26,349 nt of DNA from an uncultured Collinsella sp. (GTDB lineage: Bacteria > Actinomycetota > Coriobacteriia > Coriobacteriales > Coriobacteriaceae), in the NCBI GenBank assembly GCA_905211615.1, contig CAJMBB010000007.1, positions 1 through 26,349 on the forward strand. Reading direction: 5' to 3'. Of the stretch, positions 1 to 6,627 are shown one piece after another. A model generated the notes under the pieces. The model worked only from the letters and a program-made list of their open reading frames with translations, was not told the DNA's origin and ran no database searches. Position 1 is the first letter of the stretch. The number at the start of each line of letters is the position of its first letter. The position numbers and the translations under genes are program-made.

Positions 1-1842
1 GGTCTTGCCGACGCCCGTGGGGCCAAGGAACAGGAAGCTGCCGATGGGGCGGTTCGGGTTCGCGATGCCGGCGCGGGAGCGCAGGATAGCGTCCGAGACC
101 TTCTGCACGGCCTCGTCCTGGCCGATGACCCGCTGATGCAGCGTGTCCGGCAGGCGGAGCAGCTTCTCGCGTTCGCCTTCGACGAGCTTGGAGACCGGGA
201 TGCCGGTCCAGCGGGCGACGATGTTCGCAATTTCTTCTTCCGTTACGCGGTCACGAAGCAGGCTGGATTCTTTCTTTGCTTCGGCCAGCTTTTCTTCTTC
301 CTCCAACTGCTTTTGCAGGGTGGGCAGCTTGCCGTATTGCAGCTCACCGGCCTTGGCGTAGTCGCCGGTGCGGGTCGCCTTTTCGATCTCGGCCTTGGTG
401 GATTCCACCTCGGCGCGCAGGCTCTGCACCTTGTTCACCGCGTTCTTCTCGTTCTCCCACTGCGCCTTCTTGCTGTTGAAGCTGTCGCGCAGCTCGGCCA
501 TCTCCTTTTCCAGCGTGGCCAGACGCTGCTTGGACAGCTCGTCGGTCTCTTTCTTTAAAGAGGCCTCCTCGATTTGCAGCTGGGTGATGCGGTGGTTCAT
601 CTCGTCCAGCTCGGCGGGCATCGAATCCAGCTCGGTCTTGACCATAGCGCAAGCCTCATCGACGAGGTCGATGGCCTTATCAGGCAGGAAGCGATCCGTG
701 ATGTAGCGGTCCGACAGCGTCGCGGCGGCGATCAGGGCGGCGTCCTGAATCTTGACACCGTGGTAGACCTCGTAGCGCTCCTTCAGACCGCGCAGGATCG
801 AGATGGTGTCCTCGACGGTAGGCTCGCTCACCATAACGGTCTGGAAACGACGGGCGAGCGCCGCGTCCTTCTCGATGTACTTGCGGTATTCGTCGAGCGT
901 GGTCGCGCCGATCGCATGCAGGTCGCCACGGGCGAGCGCCGGCTTCAGAATGTTGCCGGCATCCATGGAGCCCTCGGTGGCACCCGCGCCCACGATGGTG
1001 TGGAGCTCATCGATGAACAGGATGACCTTGCCCTCGGACTTCTGCACTTCCTTGAGCACGGCCTTTAAGCGATCCTCGAACTCGCCACGGTACTTGGCGC
1101 CGGCGACCAGCGCGCTCATGTCGAGCTCGATGAGGTCGCGATCGCGCAGCGTGCTCGGCACGTCGCCGGCCACGATACGCTGGGCGATGCCCTCGACGAT
1201 GGCGGTTTTACCGACGCCCGGCTCGCCGATGAGCACGGGATTGTTCTTGGTGCGGCGGGACAGAACCTGGATGGTACGGCGGATCTCGTCGGTACGGCCG
1301 ATGACCGGGTCGAGCTTGCCGGCGCGGGCCAGATCGCAGATGTTGCGACCGTACTGCTCCAGCGCCTCAAACTGGGTCTTGTCCTCGGCGGACGTCACGC
1401 GGTCATCGCCGCGCAGCTCCTCGTAGACTTGCTCGATGCGCTCCTTGGTCACGCCGGCGTCGCGCAGAACACGGCCGGCCTCGCCCTTGTCCTCGGCAAG
1501 TGCCATCAGCAGATGCTCGGTCACCACAAAGCTGTCGCCCATCTTGGTGGCCTTTTTCTCGGCCTTCTCGATGACGCGAACGAGCTCGTTGGACAGGCCC
1601 ATCTGCTGGCCCTCGCCCGAAACCTTGGGCGCGTGGTCGATGGCATCCTGCGTGGAGCGTGCGAGCTGGGCCGGGTCGGCGCCGATGCGCTCGATGATCA
1701 CGGAGATATTGCGCTCGCCGGCACCGAGCAGGGCGGACAGCAGGTGAATCGGCTCCACCGCGCCGGCCTGCGCGTCGGCAGCCGTGCTCATGGCGGTCTG
1801 CAGCGCCTCGCGCGACGTCATTGCTAGCTTATCGATTCTCAT
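1..1842 (-). CDS. clpB: ClpB disaggregase, N-terminal 614 residues (gene cut by left window edge)
   Basis: ClpB is a cytoplasmic hexameric AAA+ chaperone that pulls proteins out of aggregates together with DnaK, DnaJ and GrpE. The visible 614 codons start MRIDKLAMTSREAL and hold the Clp N-domain (about residues 1-145), the first nucleotide-binding domain with Walker A GEPGVGKT (about 205) and Walker B ILFIDELH, the charged coiled-coil middle domain (about 400-530) typical of ClpB rather than ClpC, and the start of the second AAA+ domain. The window ends exactly in the second Walker A, GPTGVGKT, so about 250 residues are missing. The start at 1842 is chosen because AGAGGTGA lies just upstream; the Met seven codons later (1821) lacks this. 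The gene stands alone behind a promoter sharing an operator-like element with dnaK, so HspR control is inferred. Confidence 0.97.
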   Translation of the reverse strand, partial: MRIDKLAMTSREALQTAMSTAADAQAGAVEPIHLLSALLGAGERNISVIIERIGADPAQLARSTQDAIDHAPKVSGEGQQMGLSNELVRVIEKAEKKATKMGDSFVVTEHLLMALAEDKGEAGRVLRDAGVTKERIEQVYEELRGDDRVTSAEDKTQFEALEQYGRNICDLARAGKLDPVIGRTDEIRRTIQVLSRRTKNNPVLIGEPGVGKTAIVEGIAQRIVAGDVPSTLRDRDLIELDMSALVAGAKYRGEFEDRLKAVLKEVQKSEGKVILFIDELHTIVGAGATEGSMDAGNILKPALARGDLHAIGATTLDEYRKYIEKDAALARRFQTVMVSEPTVEDTISILRGLKERYEVYHGVKIQDAALIAAATLSDRYITDRFLPDKAIDLVDEACAMVKTELDSMPAELDEMNHRITQLQIEEASLKKETDELSKQRLATLEKEMAELRDSFNSKKAQWENEKNAVNKVQSLRAEVESTKAEIEKATRTGDYAKAGELQYGKLPTLQKQLEEEEKLAEAKKESSLLRDRVTEEEIANIVARWTGIPVSKLVEGEREKLLRLPDTLHQRVIGQDEAVQKVSDAILRSRAGIANPNRPIGSFLFLGPTGVGKT

Positions 1843-1863
1843 GGAATCACCTCTCTTGGGGCG

Positions 1864-1881
1864 GCCGCCCTACGGGGCGGC
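1864..1881 (-). other. GC-rich hairpin in the clpB leader
   Basis: A 7-bp perfect stem (GCCGCCC / GGGCGGC) closed by a 4-base loop lies in the predicted 5' untranslated region, about ten bases upstream of the ribosome-binding site. It does not cover the binding site itself. The dnaK leader has a hairpin in a comparable place. Confidence 0.5.
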
Positions 1882-1922
1882 TTCACGTTGTTCGAGAAGT
1901 ATTGTTGCCAGCTTTGCGCGAT

Positions 1923-1958
1923 CTTATACACAAATCTAAGTCTCTATATATAAGATTT
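1923..1958 (-). promoter_or_regulatory. clpB promoter with candidate HspR operator
   Basis: On the plus strand the sequence reads AAATCTAAGTC, five bases, ATATAAGATTT at 1932-1958. The same two 11-bp halves with the same spacing occur upstream of dnaK. On the minus strand a -10-like TATAAG (1928-1923) follows, with TGTG before it, so the element would cover the -35 and spacer. HspR is known to bind inverted repeats (HAIR, CTTGAG-type) at heat-shock promoters in actinobacteria; this element is a divergent form of that. The link to HspR is inference. Confidence 0.7.
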
Positions 1959-2020
1959 TCTGAGTGATTGATGGATAGGGTACTGAGATGTCAGCCCGCC
2001 GTTGCCCAGGCGCACCACCA

Positions 2021-2075
2021 TCTCGATCTGTAACATCTAGCAGCCATTTTTGATCCTAGATGTTACAGATCGAGA
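2021..2075. repeat. Perfect 20-bp inverted repeat
   Basis: TCTCGATCTGTAACATCTAG (2021-2040) is followed after 15 bases by its exact reverse complement (2056-2075). The core CTGTAACATCTA recurs in the next palindrome, giving four alternating copies in about 135 bases. There is no T tract typical of a terminator after either end. It may be a dispersed palindromic repeat or a binding-site array. Confidence 0.75.
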
Positions 2076-2095
2076 CGAATTGTTCAGCGGCGCCC

Positions 2096-2160
2096 GTTTG
2101 TCTCAATCTGTAACATCTACTCGGCAAATTAGGGTCTAACTGTTACAGATCGAGACAAAC
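2096..2160. repeat. Imperfect inverted repeat of the CTGTAACATCTA family
   Basis: The left arm begins GTTTGTCTCAATCTGTAACA (2096 on); the right arm is TGTTACAGATCGAGACAAAC ending at 2160. Outer and middle parts pair well, with mismatches near the centre. It carries the third and fourth copies of the core found in the palindrome at 2021-2075. Confidence 0.65.
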
Positions 2161-2209
2161 CGAGAACCACCGCAAAGGGGACAGGCACCTTTGCGGTGGT
2201 TCTCGGTTT
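2157..2209. repeat. Perfect 22-bp hairpin repeat with GGGGACAGGCACC centre
   Basis: The left arm 2157-2178 and right arm 2188-2209 are exact complements around a 9-base loop, with GAACCACCGCAAAGG in the stem. The centre GGGGACAGGCACCTTT belongs to a class of GTCCC/GGGAC hairpins that recurs in this window (for example 14617-14651). The 15-mer CTTTGCGGTGGTTCT is repeated at 3044-3058 beyond the next gene. Confidence 0.7.
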
Positions 2210-2310
2210 CGACGGCCAGCTGCCACACGTTATGAGATTAAAATTAAATTGTTAGCTGAGATTATTCATTTGTCATCGAGCTTGCCTGCTCTTTGTCTCG
2301 AGGAGCGCAT

Positions 2311-2979
2311 ATGAAGCCGCCTCATTCCACCGGTCGCAACGTCATCGCCATTCTCGCCATACCCATCGTGATGCTCTTCCTTATCGTCGCCACGCCCTTT
2401 TCCCTTGGTATCGCCTCGCCCTTCGATTTATGCGGAATGGTCGACGCCGACTCGCGTGCCACCTCGCTCTCCTTTATCTGTCGCGGCGTGTTCTACGAAG
2501 ATGGAATTCCCACCGGAATTTGGCGGTCAAAGTTACCGCTGCTCGGTCAGATCGACGGACAGTCTCCTTATTTCCGCCTTGAACCTCAGACGATGAATTA
2601 TTTGATCGACGACCAGCCGCTTTCCTCCGTCACCCTCGTCTACGACTACATGCCAAACGCCGACGAACGCCATATGAACCAAGTCCTCAACAAGCTGCTT
2701 GAGCAGTGCGGGCTCACCGAGGAGGCCGGTCGAACCATCGATAGCGACCAGCAATTAAAGCGAACAGAACTCCGCCGTGTCGGAAAAATCAAAGGTCGAA
2801 GTGGGGCCGCCTACTGGCAGGCCTGGGCAATACGCGACAAGAGCGAATTCGGGCACAGCACCTATACGGTCACCGTCTACACCAAAGACGGAATCGGGGA
2901 CAATATTGACGATTTCGCGTCATCCAAACTCGGCATCCCCAAAACAACCAAGACTCCCGGCCTGGATGAAATCCTGTAA
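2311..2979 (+). CDS. Unknown membrane-anchored protein
   Basis: I do not recognise this 222-residue protein. A basic N-terminus (MKPPHSTGRN) is followed by a hydrophobic segment at about residues 11-35 that would act as an uncleaved signal anchor or signal peptide, and then a soluble region of about 185 residues with two early cysteines and no repeat or known catalytic motif. The start at 2311 follows a good GAGGAG site; an in-frame TTG at 2293 lies upstream of that site and is less likely. The gene is lower in GC than its neighbours, stands alone, and is bracketed by copies of the same hairpin repeat (2157-2209 and 3021-3055). These features suggest an accessory gene, but no function can be assigned. 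Confidence 0.7.
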   Translation: MKPPHSTGRNVIAILAIPIVMLFLIVATPFSLGIASPFDLCGMVDADSRATSLSFICRGVFYEDGIPTGIWRSKLPLLGQIDGQSPYFRLEPQTMNYLIDDQPLSSVTLVYDYMPNADERHMNQVLNKLLEQCGLTEEAGRTIDSDQQLKRTELRRVGKIKGRSGAAYWQAWAIRDKSEFGHSTYTVTVYTKDGIGDNIDDFASSKLGIPKTTKTPGLDEIL

Positions 2980-3020
2980 AGGCGCTCATTGGAATGTCGC
3001 TCAACGGGCGCGCTCGCCTC

Positions 3021-3055
3021 ACCACCGCGAAGGAAACGAATATCTTTGCGGTGGT
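3021..3055. terminator. Hairpin between convergent genes
   Basis: ACCACCGCGAAG (3021-3032) pairs with CTTTGCGGTGGT (3044-3055) with one G-U pair. It sits between the end of the unknown membrane protein and the end of hicB, where a bidirectional terminator would be expected, but neither side has a long T tract. Its right arm is identical to that of the repeat at 2157-2209. Confidence 0.45.
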
Positions 3056-3056
3056 T

Positions 3057-3386
3057 CTACAACGCCGCAGCGATTGCTTCAGTCACAAACTTATTGAGCG
3101 ACTCGCCCTTCTTGGCAGCTGCCAATGCCGCCTGCTTGTGAAGCTCAGAGCCTGTCCTTACGTTGAACGAGCCCTTAAAAGCCCGTTCGGGTTCCTTGCC
3201 CTTCTCGGCGCAAAACTCGAGGTAATCGTCGACAGCTTCGTGGAAGCACTGCTCCACTTCAACAACCGTAGAGCCCTCAAACACGATTGCGTCCTTAATG
3301 CCTGCGACCATTCCGGTTAACATGTGCTGCTCGGCATCGAACTCGACCGGGGCAAAATACCCTTTATATGCTAAAACGTTACTCAT
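3057..3386 (-). CDS. hicB: HicB-family antitoxin
   Basis: This 109-residue protein begins MSNVLAYKGYFAPVEFD and has the two-part layout of HicB antitoxins: an N-terminal partially degraded RNase-H-like fold (with FEGSTVVEVEQCFHEAVDDY) and a C-terminal ribbon-helix-helix part (SFNVRTGSELHKQAALAAAK...SLNKFVTEAI) that should bind the operator. HicB neutralises HicA and represses the operon. The start at 3386 is chosen because its ATG overlaps the hicA stop (ATGAGTAA, 8 shared bases), giving translational coupling; a longer frame would run further back into hicA. The family call rests on both domains and the hicA partner. Confidence 0.88.
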   Translation of the reverse strand: MSNVLAYKGYFAPVEFDAEQHMLTGMVAGIKDAIVFEGSTVVEVEQCFHEAVDDYLEFCAEKGKEPERAFKGSFNVRTGSELHKQAALAAAKKGESLNKFVTEAIAAAL

Positions 3387-3642
3387 GGTTGCCCCCGGCG
3401 TCCTGTAGAAATCGGACAATGTTTCGAATGGTGCCCGCCGTTAATTCATCAGATGGATGAGGTGCGTGCATCACGAATATTCTGCCGTCCGATGGCCTGT
3501 AAAAGCGAATGCGCGATCCGGATGTTCTGCCCTTGGTGTCCATCTCAAAACCATATGACGCCATAACTTTAAGAAAGTCGGCAAATCTATACGTCGAAGG
3601 GCAGCTAAGCAGTTGAGCGATGAGTTTATCGGCCCGTGTCAT
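3379..3642 (-). CDS. hicA: HicA-family toxin (mRNA interferase)
   Basis: HicA toxins are small double-stranded-RNA-binding-like proteins that cleave mRNA. This 87-residue protein has the pattern of the longer HicA subfamily: an N-terminal helix pair (MTRADKLIAQLLSCP), then GRTSGSRIRFYRP, then FVMHAPHPSDELTAGTIRNI, whose HxPHP histidines are conserved in the subfamily. The GSH histidine of E. coli-type HicA is Arg here, which I believe is usual in this subfamily rather than a loss. It lies first in a two-gene operon with hicB and is preceded by a clear promoter with an inverted repeat, as expected for autoregulation. The Shine-Dalgarno is weak. Confidence 0.88.
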   Translation of the reverse strand: MTRADKLIAQLLSCPSTYRFADFLKVMASYGFEMDTKGRTSGSRIRFYRPSDGRIFVMHAPHPSDELTAGTIRNIVRFLQDAGGNHE

Positions 3643-3657
3643 CTCGGTCTCACATTC

Positions 3658-3695
3658 TGCAACTATATTTTAGTTGCAATTTAGCGCTGATGCAA
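3658..3695 (-). promoter_or_regulatory. hicAB promoter with operator palindrome
   Basis: Read on the minus strand, TTGCAT (3695-3690) and TAAAAT (3672-3667) are separated by exactly 17 bases. The -10 is embedded in a perfect 8-bp inverted repeat, TGCAACTA (3658-3665) and TAGTTGCA (3671-3678). A HicB ribbon-helix-helix dimer bound here would block RNA polymerase. The promoter is seen directly; the HicB assignment is inference. Confidence 0.7.
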
Positions 3696-3709
3696 ACACC
3701 ATCACTATA

Positions 3710-3738
3710 GAACATATGTACGTATAGAACAACTGTTC
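3710..3738. promoter_or_regulatory. Pair of GAAC-N4-GTTC-like sites (SOS-box-like)
   Basis: GAACAACTGTTC (3727-3738) is a perfect GAAC-N4-GTTC palindrome and GAACATATGTAC (3710-3721) is a one-mismatch version starting 17 bases earlier. Gram-positive and actinobacterial LexA boxes have a CGAAC-N4-GTTCG core. Both sites lie just upstream of the hicAB -35. LexA binding is only a suggestion. Confidence 0.3.
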
Positions 3739-3781
3739 GAACCACAACAAAGGTGTCTTTCCCCTACGTTGTGTTTTTCGA

Positions 3782-3813
3782 CAAAAAGAAGCCGCCCCGA
3801 TAGCAGAGGCGGC
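3782..3813 (-). terminator. Rho-independent terminator downstream of the hydratase gene
   Basis: On the minus strand GCCGCC and GGCGGC arms (3813-3808 and 3796-3791) enclose a short loop and are followed by TTCTTTTTGT. It faces transcription coming from the hydratase gene, whose stop is about 140 bases upstream, and so insulates hicAB. Confidence 0.7.
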
Positions 3814-3876
3814 ATCAAGCAGGTCTATTTATTAGCGTCCCTCAAGACCCAACGAGAACGTCGCGGTAGCCCCTGC

Positions 3877-3932
3877 CACACCTTTCCCTCGGGCGACCCT
3901 CGCGAAGCGCGTGAGCACAAGGGAAAGGTGTG
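3877..3932. repeat. 13-bp perfect inverted repeat after the hydratase gene
   Basis: CACACCTTTCCCT (3877-3889) pairs with AGGGAAAGGTGTG (3920-3932) around a 30-base GC-rich centre. Pairing extends imperfectly outward. It lies in the 3' untranslated region of the hydratase mRNA before the terminator and could protect the 3' end; it also resembles the short GC-rich intergenic hairpin repeats elsewhere in the window. Confidence 0.55.
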
Positions 3933-3951
3933 TCCGGGGCGTACAGCAACG

Positions 3952-6252
3952 TTACTCGGCAGCGGCCTTGAACTTGTTGTAGTTGATCAGGCAGCCGGCC
4001 TTGACGATAGCGCGCTCCTCGGCCGTCATATCGGCAATGTAGAGCTCAATCTGCTCAACCGCACCGTCGGCACGCACCACGTAGGCAGCGATGTCCTTTA
4101 GGTCGCCATCGAGCGCGGCGCGGATACCCGGCACAAAGACGTAGTCGCCCACCTCAAAGTTGGGCTCGGCCTCCATCTGGAAGGGCACCATGCCCCAGTT
4201 CATCACGTTGGAGCGATAGCGCTTGGTGGCGTACTCGTGGACGATGTTTGCCAGACCGCCAATTACGCGCTGGCAGCTCGCGGCCTGCTCGCGGGCAGAA
4301 CCGTCGCCGGGTTTCTTGGCATAGAGCATGGAGCCGTACTCGGTCGCCTTGGCATCGGCCGCGACCCCCGCGCCGGCCAGCGCCTCAAACACACCAGCAA
4401 GCTCGGCATCGAGTGCCGCCAGGTCGCCCGCGGCCTCGCCGGCCACGCGACGCTTCTCCACGGCGTCGACCTCCTTGGAACGACCCACGTAGGCCGGATC
4501 GCGGCGGCTGAGCGTAAACTCGGCCAGGCCCAGCGGGTTGGAGCGGAAGGAGCTCGTCTCGCCCGAGGGGATGAGCTCGTCGGTCGTGGTGACCGGGTCC
4601 ATGATCTTGGAGCACACCTTGAGCAGGATGTCGTCGCCGAGCGGCTCCATCGCGGGCCACGGCTTGATATTGGGGCCCTCGACCAGCTCGTCGGCAGGCT
4701 CCGCCTTGCCAAAGCCCCAGTACACACGCTTTTTGTACGGCGCATCGTCAAAGGTGTACTCGCAGGCCTCGTCCCAAGTCTCCTCGGGCAGATCGGTCGC
4801 CGGCGTCAGGACGCCGCCGTTGGCAGCCGTCGCCGCAATGGAGCGGGCGTCCATCAGGGCCACGGCGCTCAGCTGGCCATTACCCGGCTTGGAACCCTCG
4901 CGGTTGGGGAAGTTGCGCGTGGTGTGGCGGATGGACAGGCCGTTGTTGGCAGGCGTGTCGCCGGCGCCAAAGCACGGGCCGCAGAACGCCGTGCGCACGA
5001 TCGCGCCGGCCTCCATAAGGTCGTAGATGTAGCCGCGGCGCGTAAGCTCGAGCGCCACGGGCTGGCTCGTGGGATAGACCGACAGCGAGAACTCGCCGCA
5101 GCCGGTGTTGGCGCCCTTGAGCACGCGGGCAGCCTGCACCACGGAGTCGTAGTTGCCGCCCGAGCAGCCGGCGATAACGCCCTGCTGCACGTGCAGCCTG
5201 CCGTCGACGATCTTGTCGAGCAGGCTAAAGTGCGTCTTGCCCTCCCCGATCTTGGCGGCCTCGAGCTCCACCTCATACAGGATGTCCTCGAGGTTCTCGT
5301 TGAGCTCGTCAATCTCAAAGCCGTTGGAAGGATGGAACGGCAGTGCGATCATGGGCTTGATGCTCGACAGATCGACCTCGACGCAGCCGTCGTAGTAGGC
5401 AACATCGGCTGGCTTGAGCTCGCGGTAGTCGTCGCCGCGGCCGTGCATGGTCAGAAACGCGTGCGTGTCCTCGTCGGTGGCCCAGATGCTCGACAGGCAG
5501 GTGGTCTCGGTGGTCATGACGTCGACGCCGTTGCGGTAGTCGGTCGTCATGCTCGCGATGCCCGGGCCCACAAACTCCATGACCTTGTTCTTGACGTAGC
5601 CCTTGGCAAAGACAGCACGGATGATGGCGAGCGCCACGTCGTGCGGGCCAACGCCGGGACGCGGGGCGCCCGTGAGGTAGATGGCGACGACGCCGGGATA
5701 GGCAACGTCGTAGGTGTCGCGCAGCAGCTGCTTTGCCAGCTCGCCGCCGCCCTCGCCCACGGCCATGGTACCCAGGGCACCGTAGCGGGTGTGCGAGTCG
5801 GAGCCCAGGATCATCTTGCCGCAGCCGGCGAAGTTCTCACGCATAAAGGAGTGGATGACGGCGATGTGCGGCGGGACGAAGATGCCGCCGTACTTCTTGG
5901 CAGCCGAGAGGCCAAAGACGTGGTCGTCCTCGTTGATGGTGCCGCCCACGGCGCACAGCGAGTTATGGCAGTTGGTGAGTACGTAAGGCAGCGGGAACTG
6001 CTCCATGCCCGAGGCGCGCGCCGTCTGGATGATGCCGACAAAGGTGATGTCATGGCTCGCCATGGCGTCGAAGCGAATCTTGAGCGCCTCGGGATCTCCG
6101 GACGTATTGTGTGCCTGGAGGATCGAATACGCGATGGTGCCGCGCTTGGCATCCTCGGGCGTCTGCGTAATACCGCGCTCAGCAGCCTCGGCCGCAGGCA
6201 CAACCTCGCTGCCACCGCGCAGGTAGATGCCGTCCTCGTACAGCTTGACCAT
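3952..6252 (-). CDS. Aconitase-family hydratase (YbhJ-like)
   Basis: This 766-residue protein belongs to the aconitase/isopropylmalate isomerase superfamily, close in length to the E. coli YbhJ group of putative hydratases rather than to classical AcnA or AcnB. It has DSHT (152-155), a cluster cysteine in GCSGGN (C363) and the CGPC pair (C424, C427), matching the three ligands of the [4Fe-4S] cluster, and a C-terminal swivel domain with RSNVMNWGMVPF. It probably isomerises a hydroxy-tricarboxylate; the exact substrate cannot be read from sequence. Start 6252 is chosen because GGGAGA lies six bases upstream; earlier in-frame starts (6288, 6297 and beyond 6500) lack a site, and the longest would begin upstream of the predicted promoter. 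It is monocistronic. Confidence 0.88.
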   Translation of the reverse strand: MVKLYEDGIYLRGGSEVVPAAEAAERGITQTPEDAKRGTIAYSILQAHNTSGDPEALKIRFDAMASHDITFVGIIQTARASGMEQFPLPYVLTNCHNSLCAVGGTINEDDHVFGLSAAKKYGGIFVPPHIAVIHSFMRENFAGCGKMILGSDSHTRYGALGTMAVGEGGGELAKQLLRDTYDVAYPGVVAIYLTGAPRPGVGPHDVALAIIRAVFAKGYVKNKVMEFVGPGIASMTTDYRNGVDVMTTETTCLSSIWATDEDTHAFLTMHGRGDDYRELKPADVAYYDGCVEVDLSSIKPMIALPFHPSNGFEIDELNENLEDILYEVELEAAKIGEGKTHFSLLDKIVDGRLHVQQGVIAGCSGGNYDSVVQAARVLKGANTGCGEFSLSVYPTSQPVALELTRRGYIYDLMEAGAIVRTAFCGPCFGAGDTPANNGLSIRHTTRNFPNREGSKPGNGQLSAVALMDARSIAATAANGGVLTPATDLPEETWDEACEYTFDDAPYKKRVYWGFGKAEPADELVEGPNIKPWPAMEPLGDDILLKVCSKIMDPVTTTDELIPSGETSSFRSNPLGLAEFTLSRRDPAYVGRSKEVDAVEKRRVAGEAAGDLAALDAELAGVFEALAGAGVAADAKATEYGSMLYAKKPGDGSAREQAASCQRVIGGLANIVHEYATKRYRSNVMNWGMVPFQMEAEPNFEVGDYVFVPGIRAALDGDLKDIAAYVVRADGAVEQIELYIADMTAEERAIVKAGCLINYNKFKAAAE

Positions 6253-6352
6253 ACTGTCTCCCACTCTGCCCGAAAAGCTCGGGCGCATAGCATACATTCG
6301 TTCAATATCGTGCCATAGAACAGTTGCCAGCGGGTTACGAATCTGCACGTTC

Positions 6353-6373
6353 ACTTTATCTAGGTAAAGTATA
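6353..6373 (-). promoter_or_regulatory. Hydratase promoter with operator-like palindrome
   Basis: ACTTTATCTAGGTAAAGT (6353-6370) is an 18-bp near-perfect palindrome with mismatch only at one central pair. On the minus strand it overlaps a -10-like TATACT (6373-6368). No convincing -35 is seen, so an activator-dependent promoter or a repressor site at the start point are both possible. Transcription from here would give a leader of roughly 100 bases before the start at 6252. Confidence 0.5.
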
Positions 6374-6405
6374 GGACAAGCCCCTTGCATCGCTCTCTTG
6401 ACAAT

Positions 6406-6557
6406 GAGTGTCCCAAAGTGCCGGCACAAAAGGAACGTCCCCAAGTGCCAACCAAGGCAACGCCGCAGGCAGAGGACGGACAGCGAGCGACGTCCAGAGC
6501 GAACAAGTTGGCATGAAAAAGGCAAGGCATAGACCTTCTGGTCATGCCTTGCCTTTT
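6406..6557 (+). repeat. Dispersed intergenic repeat, copy 1
   Basis: The segment from GAGTGTCCCA through AAAGGAACGTCCCCA, then GCAGGCAGAGGAC, GACAGCGAGCG, CCAGAGCGAACAA, TTGGCATGAAAA and GGCATAGACCTTCTGGTCAT matches block by block the segment at 26174-26349 in the same orientation. Copy 2 carries an extra 30-40 bases after the first GTCCCC. No open reading frame is conserved between them. Confidence 0.75.
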
Positions 6558-6579
6558 GAATGACAAATTGTCGCTCTGG
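6494..6579. terminator. 86-base compound palindrome, bidirectional terminator of the heat-shock operon
   Basis: The inner stem pairs AAAAGGCAAGGCAT (6517-6530) and GACC with GGTC and ATGCCTTGCCTTTT (6544-6557) around TTCT, with one bulged A. On the minus strand the stem is followed by TTTTTC, suited to ending the dnaK-hspR transcript. Outer arms CCAGAGCGAACAA (from 6494) and TTGTCGCTCTGG (to 6579) extend the pairing. It forms the 3' end of the dispersed repeat. Confidence 0.7.
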
Positions 6580-6599
6580 GCGGCGCGCAGCGTCGGCCC

Positions 6600-6627
6600 G
6601 TTACGCGGTTTGGTAAAACCGCGTAAC
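6600..6627 (-). other. Hairpin overlapping the hspR stop codon
   Basis: GTTACGCGGTTT (6600-6611) and AAACCGCGTAAC (6616-6627) form a perfect 12-bp stem with a 4-base loop immediately after the hspR coding region on the minus strand. There is no T tract, so it looks like an mRNA 3' stabiliser ahead of the terminator at 6494-6579. Confidence 0.55.

Noticed and set aside
2021..2209. CRISPR-like array
   Set aside because: The repeated units alternate in orientation, differ in spacing and have no regular unique spacers.
2994..3320. 108-codon plus-strand frame over hicB
   Set aside because: Lies opposite a recognisable antitoxin and starts within the convergent hairpin region.
3522..3540. Possible loss of the catalytic His in HicA (GSR instead of GSH)
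   Set aside because: The GSRxRF plus HxPHP pattern is, as far as I know, normal for the longer HicA subfamily, so this is not taken as inactivation.
4237..6318. 693-codon open frame opposite the hydratase gene
   Set aside because: Antisense shadow of a GC-rich gene whose own frame carries full aconitase motifs; the antisense protein shows no family motif.
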